From Branchiostoma floridae (Eukaryota > Chordata > Leptocardii > Amphioxiformes > Branchiostomatidae): 64,000 nucleotides of DNA. The position numbers were made by a program, and so were the translations under genes. Shown one piece after another: positions 54,274-64,000 of this stretch. The stretch is taken from positions 4,569,636 to 4,633,635 of the forward strand of contig NC_049980.1 of assembly GCF_000003815.2 (NCBI RefSeq). Direction: 5' to 3'. Within the stretch, counting starts at the first letter, position 1. Each line of letters opens with the position of its first letter. The notes under the pieces were generated by a model. It made no database searches. It was not told where the DNA came from and worked only from the letters and a program-made list of their open reading frames with translations.

Positions 54274-55272
54274 ATGGAGAACCCACAAGATGTGAACTTC
54301 ACCACTCTTGACCTTGACCCCAACTCCATGTACACAAACACGACCTTCGCCCTGGCCGTTCCCGAGTCACACAACACGCCTCTTGTTGTCGTCCTCAGCC
54401 TCATCGCTCTGTTGGGGTTTGTCGGTAACACGGTGATGCTAATAGCCATGCTGATGGGCTACAAAAGGGGATGGAGCAACACCGATCTGTTCATCCTCAA
54501 CGTCATCGTCATCGACCTCGTTGTCGTGTCCATCAACGCGCCCCTTCGAGCAGTGGTGGAATCGTCCCCGTGGTTTCCACTGGGAGAGTCCGGCTGTAAA
54601 GCGGCGGTGTATTTTCCCTACTTCGGCAGTGTCGCCGTCCCCATGGCGGTCCTGTCCCTGGTGCTGAACGCGGCCTTCCAGCGAGTCTTCCGCGCGCCCT
54701 ACCCTCTGTGGCTCGTCTGTGCCGCTCTCGTTTTTGTCTGGGTCGTCGCCCTCCACGTTCCCATCCCTGCAGTCGTGTACTCTGAAGTGATAAGTTATCT
54801 CTTTATCGAAGACGTTAAGTTCATATGCCATACCGCGTGGCCCAGTCAACACTTCGTGTACGCGTACGACACAGGGATTTTCGCGCTCTTCTACGCACTT
54901 CCCACTCTGATGCTCCTGGCGTTCTGCATTGTCATGATCGCTGTCCGCCGCAACGGGGCAGGTCCCGTGGTGAGTTCCCAAGAGGGGAGGCGTACGGACA
55001 TCTTGATCATCATTATGGCCGCCCTCTTCGTGGTGATGTACCTTCCGTACTACGTGACGTTTCTGTACCTCACTTTTGGATCGGGTCACGACACGAGGGC
55101 TGTGATTACAATGAAAGCGGGAATATGCCTGATCTACCTCAACTCTGCCGTCAAGCCTCTCCTGTGCGCCTGCCTGTATGGTCGCTTCCGAAGGGCCTTC
55201 TCGTCCGGGTACGGGCGGGACGAACGGGCCGGAGGTACCGAGGAACGCGAGACGGAATTGGGCTCTCTGTGA
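54274..55272 (+). CDS. Class A (rhodopsin-like) GPCR with atypical activation motifs, 332 aa
   Basis: A single open frame with seven hydrophobic helices; the start follows AAAG in good context and a probable 5' UTR acceptor lies at 54245. Class A landmarks present: N-glycosylation sites N8 and N22, G51-N52 in TM1, L-x-x-x-D81 in TM2, W100 in the first outer loop, C108 at the top of TM3 and a partner Cys in FICHTAW, W146 in TM4, a proline in TM6 and 7, and the helix-8 basic stretch GRFRRAF. Unusual: DRY at the end of TM3 reads NAA (132-134), the TM6 CWxP reads MYLP and the TM7 NPxxY reads KPLLC. The fold most resembles peptide-receptor-like class A proteins, but I cannot name a ligand. No introns interrupt the coding part. 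Confidence 0.88.
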   Translation: MENPQDVNFTTLDLDPNSMYTNTTFALAVPESHNTPLVVVLSLIALLGFVGNTVMLIAMLMGYKRGWSNTDLFILNVIVIDLVVVSINAPLRAVVESSPWFPLGESGCKAAVYFPYFGSVAVPMAVLSLVLNAAFQRVFRAPYPLWLVCAALVFVWVVALHVPIPAVVYSEVISYLFIEDVKFICHTAWPSQHFVYAYDTGIFALFYALPTLMLLAFCIVMIAVRRNGAGPVVSSQEGRRTDILIIIMAALFVVMYLPYYVTFLYLTFGSGHDTRAVITMKAGICLIYLNSAVKPLLCACLYGRFRRAFSSGYGRDERAGGTEERETELGSL

Positions 55273-57100
55273 ACTCACAATATAGCATCCGTAGCGAGTT
55301 GTTAGTGACCCTACCTCTGCACCAATAGTGTCACACCCTTAGTTTCGGCCAGTGGTTTCGGCCCCAAATTAGATACAAGATAACTCGATTGGAAATCGCA
55401 GTGTTGACACTAAATGAAAAAAACAAACAAAAAAAACAATGCACAATGATCACGATTCAGCAAAAGAGACGTTTATCTCGTCAAAAGGGACGTTTACTAG
55501 TATTTTGCCAATCCACGCCATTTCCCATTTTCGTTTGATTTTGAAAACATTCGCTATTAAAGGCGACAAATTGGCGACAAAATGGAGTCAATTAGCGCAA
55601 CCAATTTGCGAATGTCTTTCGAAAACAATCGCCAAAAGGCTCAGTCCAATGTGGTGCCCGCTTTAGGGAAGCGGTAATTTAGTAATGCCGTATTCAACTT
55701 CCAACGCTTTACTGCGAAACAATCGAACATCGTTGAGTCGTGGTTTCACTGCAAAGCACATGAACCTAGCCTGACTAAAATCGCGCCCCTAGCGGCTGGC
55801 CTTACAGTTAGTTGCCACCACCTAGGAGGGAGGGGGTCATTAACCCCAGCCAGTGAGAGATTGTGAAAGCACAGTAAACACATGAACCTTGCCCGGGCGA
55901 AGTTTCGCTACGAAAAAGATAAACAACTTAACGTTTACCAGTCAAACAACATACGGCGAAACGTATATATTGAGCGATATAAACTGCATTGCAAATAACA
56001 TGGTATTTACTTTTTAAAACTTGAATTGTATGAAATCGTTTTATTGATGCAAAAAACAATAATAATCACAGGGTTAAAAGGACCAAACTTCTTCGTTAAT
56101 GGCAAGCGGTATTTCTGGAGTAGCATACTATTATTACACTAGACACTGCCAACCAATATTATGTATTAGCCTTTTATATACATGTACAAATGTATACTAT
56201 AGCTTAACGCCGACAATATTAATAGTTATCATTCCTTTTTTATTATAATCAGTCAGAGGTATGAAAAGATACATTTTGATACAACTAGTTGGAATAGCCA
56301 ACTCTGTAATGATGTTATATATCTGTAACCTATAACTCTTTAGTTTACAATTATAGTAATTTATACTTTTACGTAGGCTCCTCTATTGAATACTAAAGTA
56401 TACATGAGGGTTCTAACTTTGGTCAATGACTACTAATTTTTTAGTTGACCTAAAATATCAAAGTTTGGTATTGAGGACGAAGAAACAATATTGCTACAAA
56501 ATGCTACTAATAATCTGTTTCCTCAAGCATTTTCATACGCTAAGTTAGATATTTGCAATATATGATGCAATGATGGAGTACTTTGAAAGTTCCTCTGTAT
56601 TGGTAGAAACCATTCTGAAGTAATTTTGATCTGCAAATTTCCAACACATGAAATTGGACCCCAAAATGATTTAAAGTACCTTGTTATATTGTCAATAATA
56701 CTATTCTAATAAAAAAATATATAACCCTACACAGTTTCCAGAATGTTTCTTGACAAGTAATCTCTATAATCCAGTACGCTATTAAAACACGGGTAGTCAC
56801 AATGCTAACGCGAGTTCATCTTTATCCGCGGGGTAACCTATATCCGTTGCATTTAAGAACAGGGCATTTAGGAATACTAAGTCGACGGACGGTGGTTTAA
56901 AAATGGCAATACTGTATTTTCGAAATATACGTTTGAGTCTACAGTCTAGCGCAAGCTACATACTTTAATGTTCAACAACAGTGCGTGAAACAGTATTGAC
57001 TGAGACAAAATTATATTTAATCGTACTTTGATTCTTAGTTTAGCTTTCAGCAAGACGACAGTTTCATTATTTACACAAAGACCCACTCTCGAGACTCACA
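55273..57100. other. Intergenic region between GPCR and ADAR2
   Basis: No gene seen. The fragment at 55765-55850 (cctgactaaaatcgcgcccc) resembles 29255-29365, and 56818-56895 repeats 39290-39365. Otherwise the sequence is AT-rich and featureless. Confidence 0.5.
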
Positions 57101-57110
57101 CGGTTGTTGT

Positions 57111-57180
57111 TTCGTGACGTCACGGCCCGCTAGCCAATCGTAGCGCGTCGTCAGTTTCGGTTACGTCATGCGAGTGAACT
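57111..57180 (+). promoter_or_regulatory. Candidate ADAR2 promoter (CRE and CCAAT)
   Basis: A perfect cAMP response element TGACGTCA is at 57115-57122, a CCAAT box (agccaatcg) at about 57134-57138, and a CRE half-site-like ttacgtca at about 57165. These lie in a CpG-rich patch inside AT-rich flanks, just upstream of a candidate first exon. No TATA box is seen. Function is inferred. Confidence 0.5.
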
Positions 57181-57289
57181 TCAGGAGGAAGTGGAAAGTT
57201 TCGGTGCCATTTTCCCTCAGACATCGCCTTGTTAGCAGGACTACCTGTGCTATCGCTGGAGAAAGGGGACAAGACGGTGTGAAGATAAG
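57181..57289 (+). other. Candidate 5' untranslated exon of ADAR2
   Basis: GC-rich sequence after the CRE/CCAAT patch ends in gaagataag followed by gtatgg, a usable donor. The matching acceptor tgtttcacag is at 59086-59095, 17 bases before the ADAR2 start codon. The left border is a guess. RNA data would be needed. Confidence 0.4.
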
Positions 57290-59112
57290 GTATGGAACAT
57301 TATTATGTCAATATTCACAGGCGAAATATAGCGCCGGTGGTGAACACGGAAGTGTTTATACAAGGGCACATTACAGTTATAAGCTGCCCTTGTACAGCAT
57401 GATTCATGTCAAAAGTCATCTAGCTGAGTTTAAGTTCATGTAAAACTTACCATGATTGGCGGGATTGTCCGACCTCTGAATTGTCAATTCATAATAGCAA
57501 CTAATCGGGACATTCCGTACGGTGCATTATACGGCTTCACAACTTAGGACCAAAAAAAATGTGACCTTTGACCCCGCCACACTACCTACAAACAACATGA
57601 AGATACCAAATTTTTAGAGCCTACGGACACCCCACACATGGTTAAAGTCTGTTTTCCAACATAATGTAAAGGTAGAACCCCGTACCTGTAATTTTTACCC
57701 CTATAGTATTAACGTTGCACACCCCGTTCTGGTGGTCCAAATTTATTCTGGAGTAAGGGGTTTTTAGCATACGTTTTGTGCCCAGTTACTTCGTGTAAAA
57801 TTAGTATAGCAGATCCGAATCACTGCTAGTATAAAATTCGACCCCTATATATTGTTTCCGGTAAGTTTTTGTCGACTAATCTTGACTTCCGGGTATCGCT
57901 CCAAGGACGCAAACAGTTAAGTGGCCCGAACAGCTTGACCGACGTCGCCGCTATGAGCTTTAGACATGTGTTATGATATTCATCATTGTCAGATTTGTAG
58001 TACTAGAATTTGCTTGTAAATCAGATATGTTAGCCCCTACGGTACATGTTTACTTCCTGTTCATGTATAGGTGTAGTTCTCGGGATTTTTTTTGGGGGGG
58101 GGGGGATTCGGCGTCGTTGAAAAAAGTGCCTTAACTATAGATTTCAATGGGGCGAGAAACTGGGGTGTGCCCCATTAACATATCTGAAGATTTTTACAAT
58201 CACTTTAACCAAGGTTACCATATCTACTTGAACGTGGGGCCTCTGTGGGTACTTCAAATGGTAGACACTCGTCCGTTACGTGACCGGGCCTTGGCAACGG
58301 TTGCTATTTGGAGTGCCATATTTGTTCCCTTCCGACTGTAAACAAAGCCGTGACCCCTTCGCGTTGGTAGCAATGGCTCCTTGTGTTGTTGTCGGTTACG
58401 GGGTCGAAAAGCGAAAGGCTTACTGTATCTTATGCATGTATACCTTACCCCCATTCAGACCGGTGTCACAGCGATCTCGCACCCAAGTAATTCCGCCCTC
58501 CCCCGGGCAAGATCACTAGCGATTTTAAGCCCCCCGCCCCCCTTCCCCCCGGCTCCTTATAGGATTTTCCTCCCCCAGAAAACTAGGAGTTTTGTTTGGT
58601 ACAAATCCAAAACTGCAGTTTTAAAACACGAGTTCGTAGACATCATAACTCTATTAGATATTTTGAGCCGTTGTAGATTTAAAGTTACTTTTGTCTCATT
58701 CATTATGCAAATCAAGCTGTAATCGTAACGTTTGAATTTACATGCATGCGAAGGGGTACTTTCGTTTAGTACAATGCTAAACTTCCTTTCAACAGTGTTG
58801 ATCCAGGAGAAGGCGACAGTGGTCGATGAAAATTTGATCCGTGTATACCTTCGTGTGGGAAGAAAGTTTACCATTGTACTATATGATTACTACCAACACA
58901 GATGAGTTTCTATGATAATATACAGTAATTGTTTCATACTATGTTTACAGTTCGGTGGTAAACGTAAAGGAGTGGAATATATACATCACAGTTGTCAATT
59001 AACAATAATAACGATGCAGAATAACGTTTTTATCTATCCTTATGAATGCGGTATGACATGTGACTAAGTCTGTATCCCCGCTCGTTGTTTCACAGGTTAA
59101 GTATAGATTGAG

Positions 59113-62100
59113 ATGGGAAGGAAAGGCAGAACACTCCCCATAAGAACGCGGCGGCCAGGTATCACCATGTTCGGTACAGGTACACCTGTCTCCCGCAAAC
59201 GCCCTCGCCAAGAGGACACCTTCACCATACCCATCCTCTCCCTACCCATCCCAATGTACAAGCGAATAAAGATGATACAGAATGAAGGGAAGAAAGAAAT
59301 CCCCAAGTACGGATCCGCTTCATCCAAAAATGCCGTCATGCAGCTAAACGAGCTGAAGCCGGGGCTGCAGTACCGGCTAATTTCGCAGAGTGGCCCTCCG
59401 CACGCGCCTGAGTTCGTCATGTCAGTAGAAATGAACGGGCAAACGTTTAAAGGTAGAGGTCGTACGAAGAAGGAAGCCAAGCTTCGTGCAGCAGAGCAAG
59501 TGCTGAGATCCTTTGTAAAGTCCAAAAGCGCGTCAAAGACATACCAGACCATTGGTCGCAAACCTACCCCCTACACTACTGACCACACTGACTCAGACAA
59601 CTCCTTAGAAGAGGAACCCAACAAACCCCAAGAGTACTCCCCCGACCGTAGCACAGACGAAAGCAATCCGCTAGACGGCGCCTGTGTACCACCTTTCGGT
59701 GCTGTACATAGCCCATACAGTACCACATACACGCCACAAGGTGGGAAGAATCCGCTCATGATCCTAAACGAGCTCAGACCGGGCTTGAAGTACGAGCTTG
59801 TGTCGGAAACGGGGGAGAGCCACGCCAAGAACTTCGTCATGGCGGTGACGATAGACGGAAGGACGTGCGAGGGGTCAGGGAGGAGCAAGAAACTGGCCAA
59901 AATACGAGCCGCACAAGCAGCGCTACAGGAAATCTTCAACTACCAGTTCACACCCTCTCCGGGAAAAGAACCAATTCTGAGCTCAGAGGGCGTCTCGAGT
60001 CACCAGACACAGGTACTGTCGCTGGGTACACACGTGTGTATACATTCAAGTCTGTACGAATTCCGTATGGCGTTCGTAGCCTCTATTAGGCTCCACGGTT
60101 CGCTGGAAAAAGTAGAAATTGCACAAATATAGAAGAATAACATGCCAGAGGAGTTAGCTGTGCGACGGGTATGGTTTACGACCCAAAGAACTAATTTGGT
60201 ATGCATAATAAATGTCTATATTTGTCCAGTTTCTATTTTTTTGCAGCAACCTGTGGAGCCTGATAGAGGCTAAGACTTCCATACGGACTTCATACGGACT
60301 TGAATATATGCACACATGTGAATATATACACCCATAGGGGGTGTCACTCTTATGCGTATATCATGTCCGTGTGAGATCCATATTTGCATTTTTTGGGCAA
60401 AGTTTGCTGCGAAGATTTTTATTTTTTACTTTGAACAACCTTTGTGAAGTCTGGGTATCTAACAAAAACAACAACAACAACTTATTCTTCGGTCGCAGAC
60501 TTAAATGTCAATACACAGCTCATACGGACTTAATATACACACAAGTGTACTACGATATGCAATATAAGCAAATGGAAAGATTTGTTAACGGTCAGACGTT
60601 GTTTTTGAACCGTAATGCTGCATGTGAAGTATGGTGATTCCAATATAACTGTTTCCTTTCTGCCGCACCCCAGGCCCTAGCAGACCGTATATCCCGGCTG
60701 GTGTTGGACAAGTTCAGCGAGCTGACCAGCGGCTTCACCTCCCAACACGCTCGCCGTAAGGTGCTAGCAGGGATGGTCATGACTAGAGGTGAGGACAGTG
60801 AACGCTCTTCTGGGAAAAGCTAGCTTATTTAGCACTTATTTAAGGCTTAGGTTCCATTTCCAAAACGGAGCCCGATCGTGTAGCTTCAAAGGGGGAAAAG
60901 AATTATATAAAAGGCATCAAAATACACAAAATGTCAAGATAAGGTTCATTGACATAATTTGTGTATATTTCTATGTATACATTTTAATTTTTTGTTTCTT
61001 TAAACATCCCGGCCGGGCCCCTGTTTGGAAATGGGACGGAATTTCGGCGACAAGTGACAATTAAGGCGACACTGCGATTTCAAATTACTTGCTTATCTGA
61101 GCTTCATATACGAATCCATCGCCCTTCAATGCGACCACGAGACGAGGGAAAATTGGCGAAGAAAAAATCTGAAAGTTGTCGCAATAAACAGTCGCAAACC
61201 AGTCGCGGCCCAGTGAGATACCTGCTTTAGGCTTAGGTCCCATTTGCAAACCGAGCCCCGGTCGAAATGTTTGCAGAAACGAAAAATAAAATTTAGTGTT
61301 GATCAAGGAATATACACAAAATGTGCTCATGAATATTTTTTTTACGTCCTGTGTGTTTTGTTGCCTTTTATATCGAATTTTCGTTTCTGAAAGCTACCCG
61401 GCCAGGTTCCGGGTTGGGAATTGGGACCTTAAGCTAAGGGCACAACCCGCCGTACGTGCAAATACGTGATGTCTACGTGCCAAAGCGTGGGCAATCTTTT
61501 GGGATCCGTAATTGGTAAGTATTGCCTCCTGGGCCTTACGAACTCGTAGGGAATCCGACGGATTTTGGAGCACGCAGACGCGGGCTGCAGGCAAACGTGT
61601 GGGCAAAACTTTGTTTGTCGTGCGTTGACGTGCTCTTTGTTCTTGCCAGTTATTGGCTCTTTGCTCTGGCTCTTTGTTCTTGCCAGAAATACGTGGCGGA
61701 CGTGGCCTCCCCGCCCCCCCCCCCCCAAAAAAAAAACGTACGGACAAATTGCCCGTACAGCGGGTTGAACCCTTAGCTTAAGCCTTACCTAGCGCAATTT
61801 GTGCCAGTCAAGTGATGAGCTCTAGGTTTCCACTTTATCTTCCCACACAGGCACAGACATGGAGACAGCCGATGCCAGGGTCATCTCCCTCGCTACTGGC
61901 ACCAAATGTATCAACGGAGAGTACATGAGTGTGAAGGGCAAGGCGCTCAACGACTGTCACGCCGAAATCGTGTCACGACGGTCGCTTCTACGCTACCTGT
62001 ACTCACAACTCGACCTGCTTCTGGAACCCGGAGTTAAGAAGAAGGAGGAGAGCATCTTCGAGTCTAAGGAAGATGGCAAGGGATACCGGCTGAAGGATGA

Positions 62101-62896
62101 CGTCCAGTTTCATCTCTACATCAGTACGTCCCCTTGCGGGGATGCCAGGATCTTCAGCCCTCACGAGGCGGACACAGACGCCGAGGCTGCCGACCGTCAC
62201 CCCAACCGTAAAGCCCGCGGGCAGCTCCGGACGAAGATCGAATCCGGGGAGGGGACGATCCCGGTGACATCATCTAGCTCTGTGCAGACGTGGGACGGAG
62301 TACTGCAGGGAGAGCGCCTCCTTACAATGTCCTGCAGTGATAAGATCGCCCGCTGGAACGTGCTGGGGATACAGGGGGCGCTGCTGAGCTACTTTGTGGA
62401 ACCGATCTACCTCAGTAGCATCATCCTAGGCAGCCTGTACCACGGGGATCACCTCTCTCGCGCCGTCTACCAGCGCCTCGGTAACCTCCGCGCGCTCCCG
62501 CCACAGTATCGCCTCAACCGCCCCCTACTGAGTGGCATCAGTAATGCAGAGAGCCGGCAGCCGGGGAGGGCGCCGAACTTCAGCGTCAACTGGACGGTGT
62601 TGGACGCCGAGCTGGAAGTGGTGAATACCATGACGGGAAAGGACGACAACGCGAAGGCATCGCGCTGCAGCAAGTACTACTTCTTCCAGCGCTGGAACAA
62701 GCTCTTCGGGAGGCTGTCTTCGACAACCGGGAGGCGTGAACGTCACCGGCCGCGACAGTATTCAGAAGCCAAGCTCCTGAGTGGAGATTACCAGGCCGCC
62801 AAGACGAAAATGGTGAGGGCGTTCCAACGGGCTGGGCTTGGACTGTGGGTGAAGAAACCCATCGATCAGGACCAGTTTGAACTACACGAAATCTGA
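59113..62896 (+). CDS. ADARB1: ADAR2-type double-stranded RNA adenosine deaminase, 686 aa, complete
   Basis: ADAR2 converts adenosine to inosine in dsRNA in the nucleus. Coding exons 59113-60012, 60674-60788 and 61851-62896 join in phase with GT/AG borders. After a basic N-terminus (SRKRPRQ) come dsRBD1 (about 72-138, [13 protein letters not shown]) and dsRBD2 (about 212-276, [13 protein letters not shown]), both with the basic helix ([22 protein letters not shown]). The deaminase domain follows: HAE at 375-377 with zinc ligand H375 and catalytic E377, PCGD with C434, SCSD with C500. E472 in ESGEGTIP matches the base-flipping glutamate of human ADAR2. Similarity to human ADARB1 is high, while ADAR1-type Z-DNA domains are absent. 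The start is the first ATG after a probable acceptor. The whole coding region fits three exons, compact for this family. No canonical AATAAA is seen soon after the stop. Confidence 0.96.
60843..61430. mobile_element. Two repeat copies in ADAR2 intron 2
   Basis: Pieces at about 60843-61035 and 61225-61428 each start with an aggcttaggt(c/t)ccattt-type end and finish with an approximate inverse (tttggaaatgggac; gggaattgggacc). They are related to a fragment near 31490. They are short and non-coding. Confidence 0.55.
61433..61777. mobile_element. TTAA-flanked foldback MITE in ADAR2 intron 2
   Basis: Arms of about 40 bp (gctaagggcacaacccgccg and the inverse with a few mismatches) are flanked by TTAA (61429-61432 and 61778-61781). 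It lies 74 bp before the acceptor of the catalytic exon. It is non-coding. Confidence 0.82.
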
Positions 62897-63877
62897 GGCA
62901 ATGGTGGATACCTGCAACTTGGAGGGGGGGGGGGGTGAAACGTGAAAATCCCAACGAAACTACATAGGAATCCATTTGTGGAATACTTTACACATGACCT
63001 GAACACTTTGTTGAGTTAAATGCTCTCTGATGTTAACGTTCCCTACACGGTAATAGAAAATCACACCTTCTCCCATTTTTTTTGTGTTTCATCAACCCTT
63101 CATCCATGCATATGTTTCATACTGAAGCCTTTATAAATGTGCATGTTGTAACAATAATCATGTATCATGAAGTTCACAAAGAATGCTCATTGTACAATGA
63201 CACGTTTCTAAAACGAGGTACGAAATACTCAAATATCATCCAAAGACTAAAATGCAATGGTAAAATTTGTGTACACATGTTTCAAGAAGAAGAAAAGATT
63301 CTCTGTAGATTTAGATAGAATATGGCGTTTCTTTCTACACTTCTGCTTAAGTTATCTTACTCAAAGTAATTAGCGCATATTGGGTATGGATATGCAAAGA
63401 TCATTGTCACTATCACTGTCAAGCCATTGCTAGATTAAGAATCAGTGATCATCCCCTACAAATTGAGGTGGGAAGATACCACCAGACTCCCCGAATGACC
63501 GACTCTGTACACTTAGTAACTCCAACCATATAGAAAATGAAGTCTACTTTTAGTAGAGCGTTATATGTACAATGATATGCGCAATTTTTTAAACAGCGCT
63601 CTCAATGTAGACACACGATGTAAACAGTTAACCAAGGACGAACTATCTGTACGTATAATGACAGACACAGACAACATTGTACAACAAAAACTATGTCAGT
63701 TCGTACACTTGTTTTAAGAATAGGAAAGAGGCATGTAGACAAAAACCGTGATAGAATAGCTCTATATGTTTTGTTTATCCAACTGTTCGCTTGTATCACT
63801 ACTTGTAATAGTATCTAGGCTTTAGTATTCCATGTAAAACTATTGAATCACTGCATTTAGCCCATGTGGGCAAGAAC
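62897..63877. other. Sequence after ADAR2
   Basis: AT-rich, presumably 3' UTR and flank. No gene, tRNA or clear repeat seen. No AATAAA was found close to the stop. Confidence 0.5.
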
Positions 63878-64000
63878 TAATCTCCAGGCAGATCTTGCGT
63901 GGCATAGGACAGTATCATTAGCTGGGGAAGGAGATTACACTACTGAAGAGGAAATTGACTTCGCGCGGACAATTTAATCCTCTGCCGGCTAAACTCCTTC
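63878..64000. mobile_element. hAT-type MITE, right end outside window
   Basis: Starts taatctccaggcagatcttg, the terminus of the element at 34834-35124. The left flanking octamer is gcaagaac (63870-63877). The rest runs off the window. Confidence 0.75.

Noticed and set aside
54439-55278. 279-codon frame antisense to the GPCR
   Set aside because: It is the shadow of a GC-rich coding exon; the translated product is low-complexity and charged, with no domain, while the sense frame has seven helices and receptor landmarks.
59097-59939. Minus-strand frames across the ADAR2 first exon
   Set aside because: Antisense shadows of a strongly conserved coding exon.

Overview
This is eukaryotic, intron-rich genomic DNA from an invertebrate deuterostome, most likely an amphioxus (Branchiostoma). 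That assignment is inference. It rests on animal gene content (dual oxidase, ADAR2-type RNA editase, RDH/HSD17B-type SDR, class A GPCR), moderate introns of about 0.3-1.5 kb in DUOX, canonical GT-AG splicing, and a dense load of short foldback DNA transposons and tRNA-derived SINEs. No species-diagnostic locus was available to prove it.

Layout. (1) About 1-25.7 kb, + strand: the 3' 27 coding exons (1256 codons) of a dual oxidase (DUOX) gene; its N-terminal part lies upstream of the window. Every exon joins in phase and ends at a normal DUOX C-terminus, followed by a 1.5 kb 3' UTR with an AATAAA. (2) About 26.6-38.8 kb, + strand: a small multi-exon gene for a soluble, charged protein I do not recognise. 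Its large last intron holds an initiator tRNA-Met gene (- strand), a single-exon gene for a 239-residue multi-pass membrane protein (- strand), and many transposon remnants. (3) About 40.9-49.2 kb, - strand: a seven-exon, membrane-anchored short-chain dehydrogenase of the retinol/17-beta-hydroxysteroid type. All splice sites look normal, but exon 3 has an in-frame stop and exon 5 has a one-base frameshift, so it is a recent pseudogene, a null allele or a sequence error. (4) 54.3-55.3 kb, + strand: an intronless-CDS class A GPCR lacking the usual DRY, CWxP and NPxxY signatures. (5) About 57.1-62.9 kb, + strand: an ADAR2 (ADARB1) orthologue with two dsRNA-binding domains and a complete deaminase domain in three coding exons, plus a probable CRE/CCAAT promoter and 5' untranslated exon.

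The genes do not form a pathway; this is ordinary animal gene neighbourhood. DUOX makes hydrogen peroxide at membranes, the SDR family oxidises or reduces retinoids and steroids, and ADAR2 edits adenosine to inosine in double-stranded RNA. The last matters here because several introns, including one in ADAR2 itself, carry long inverted repeats that would fold into dsRNA.

The non-coding sequence is the most unusual part. Several elements can be delimited to the base by terminal inverted repeats plus target-site duplications: hAT-type with 8-bp duplications (5654-6008, 18909-19288, 34834-35124, 45387-48024), TTAA-flanked (43136-44381, 61433-61777), TAA-flanked Harbinger-like (32744-33213, 50432-50949), and a TA-flanked MITE inserted inside a Harbinger-like copy (28125-28334 within 27741-28351).
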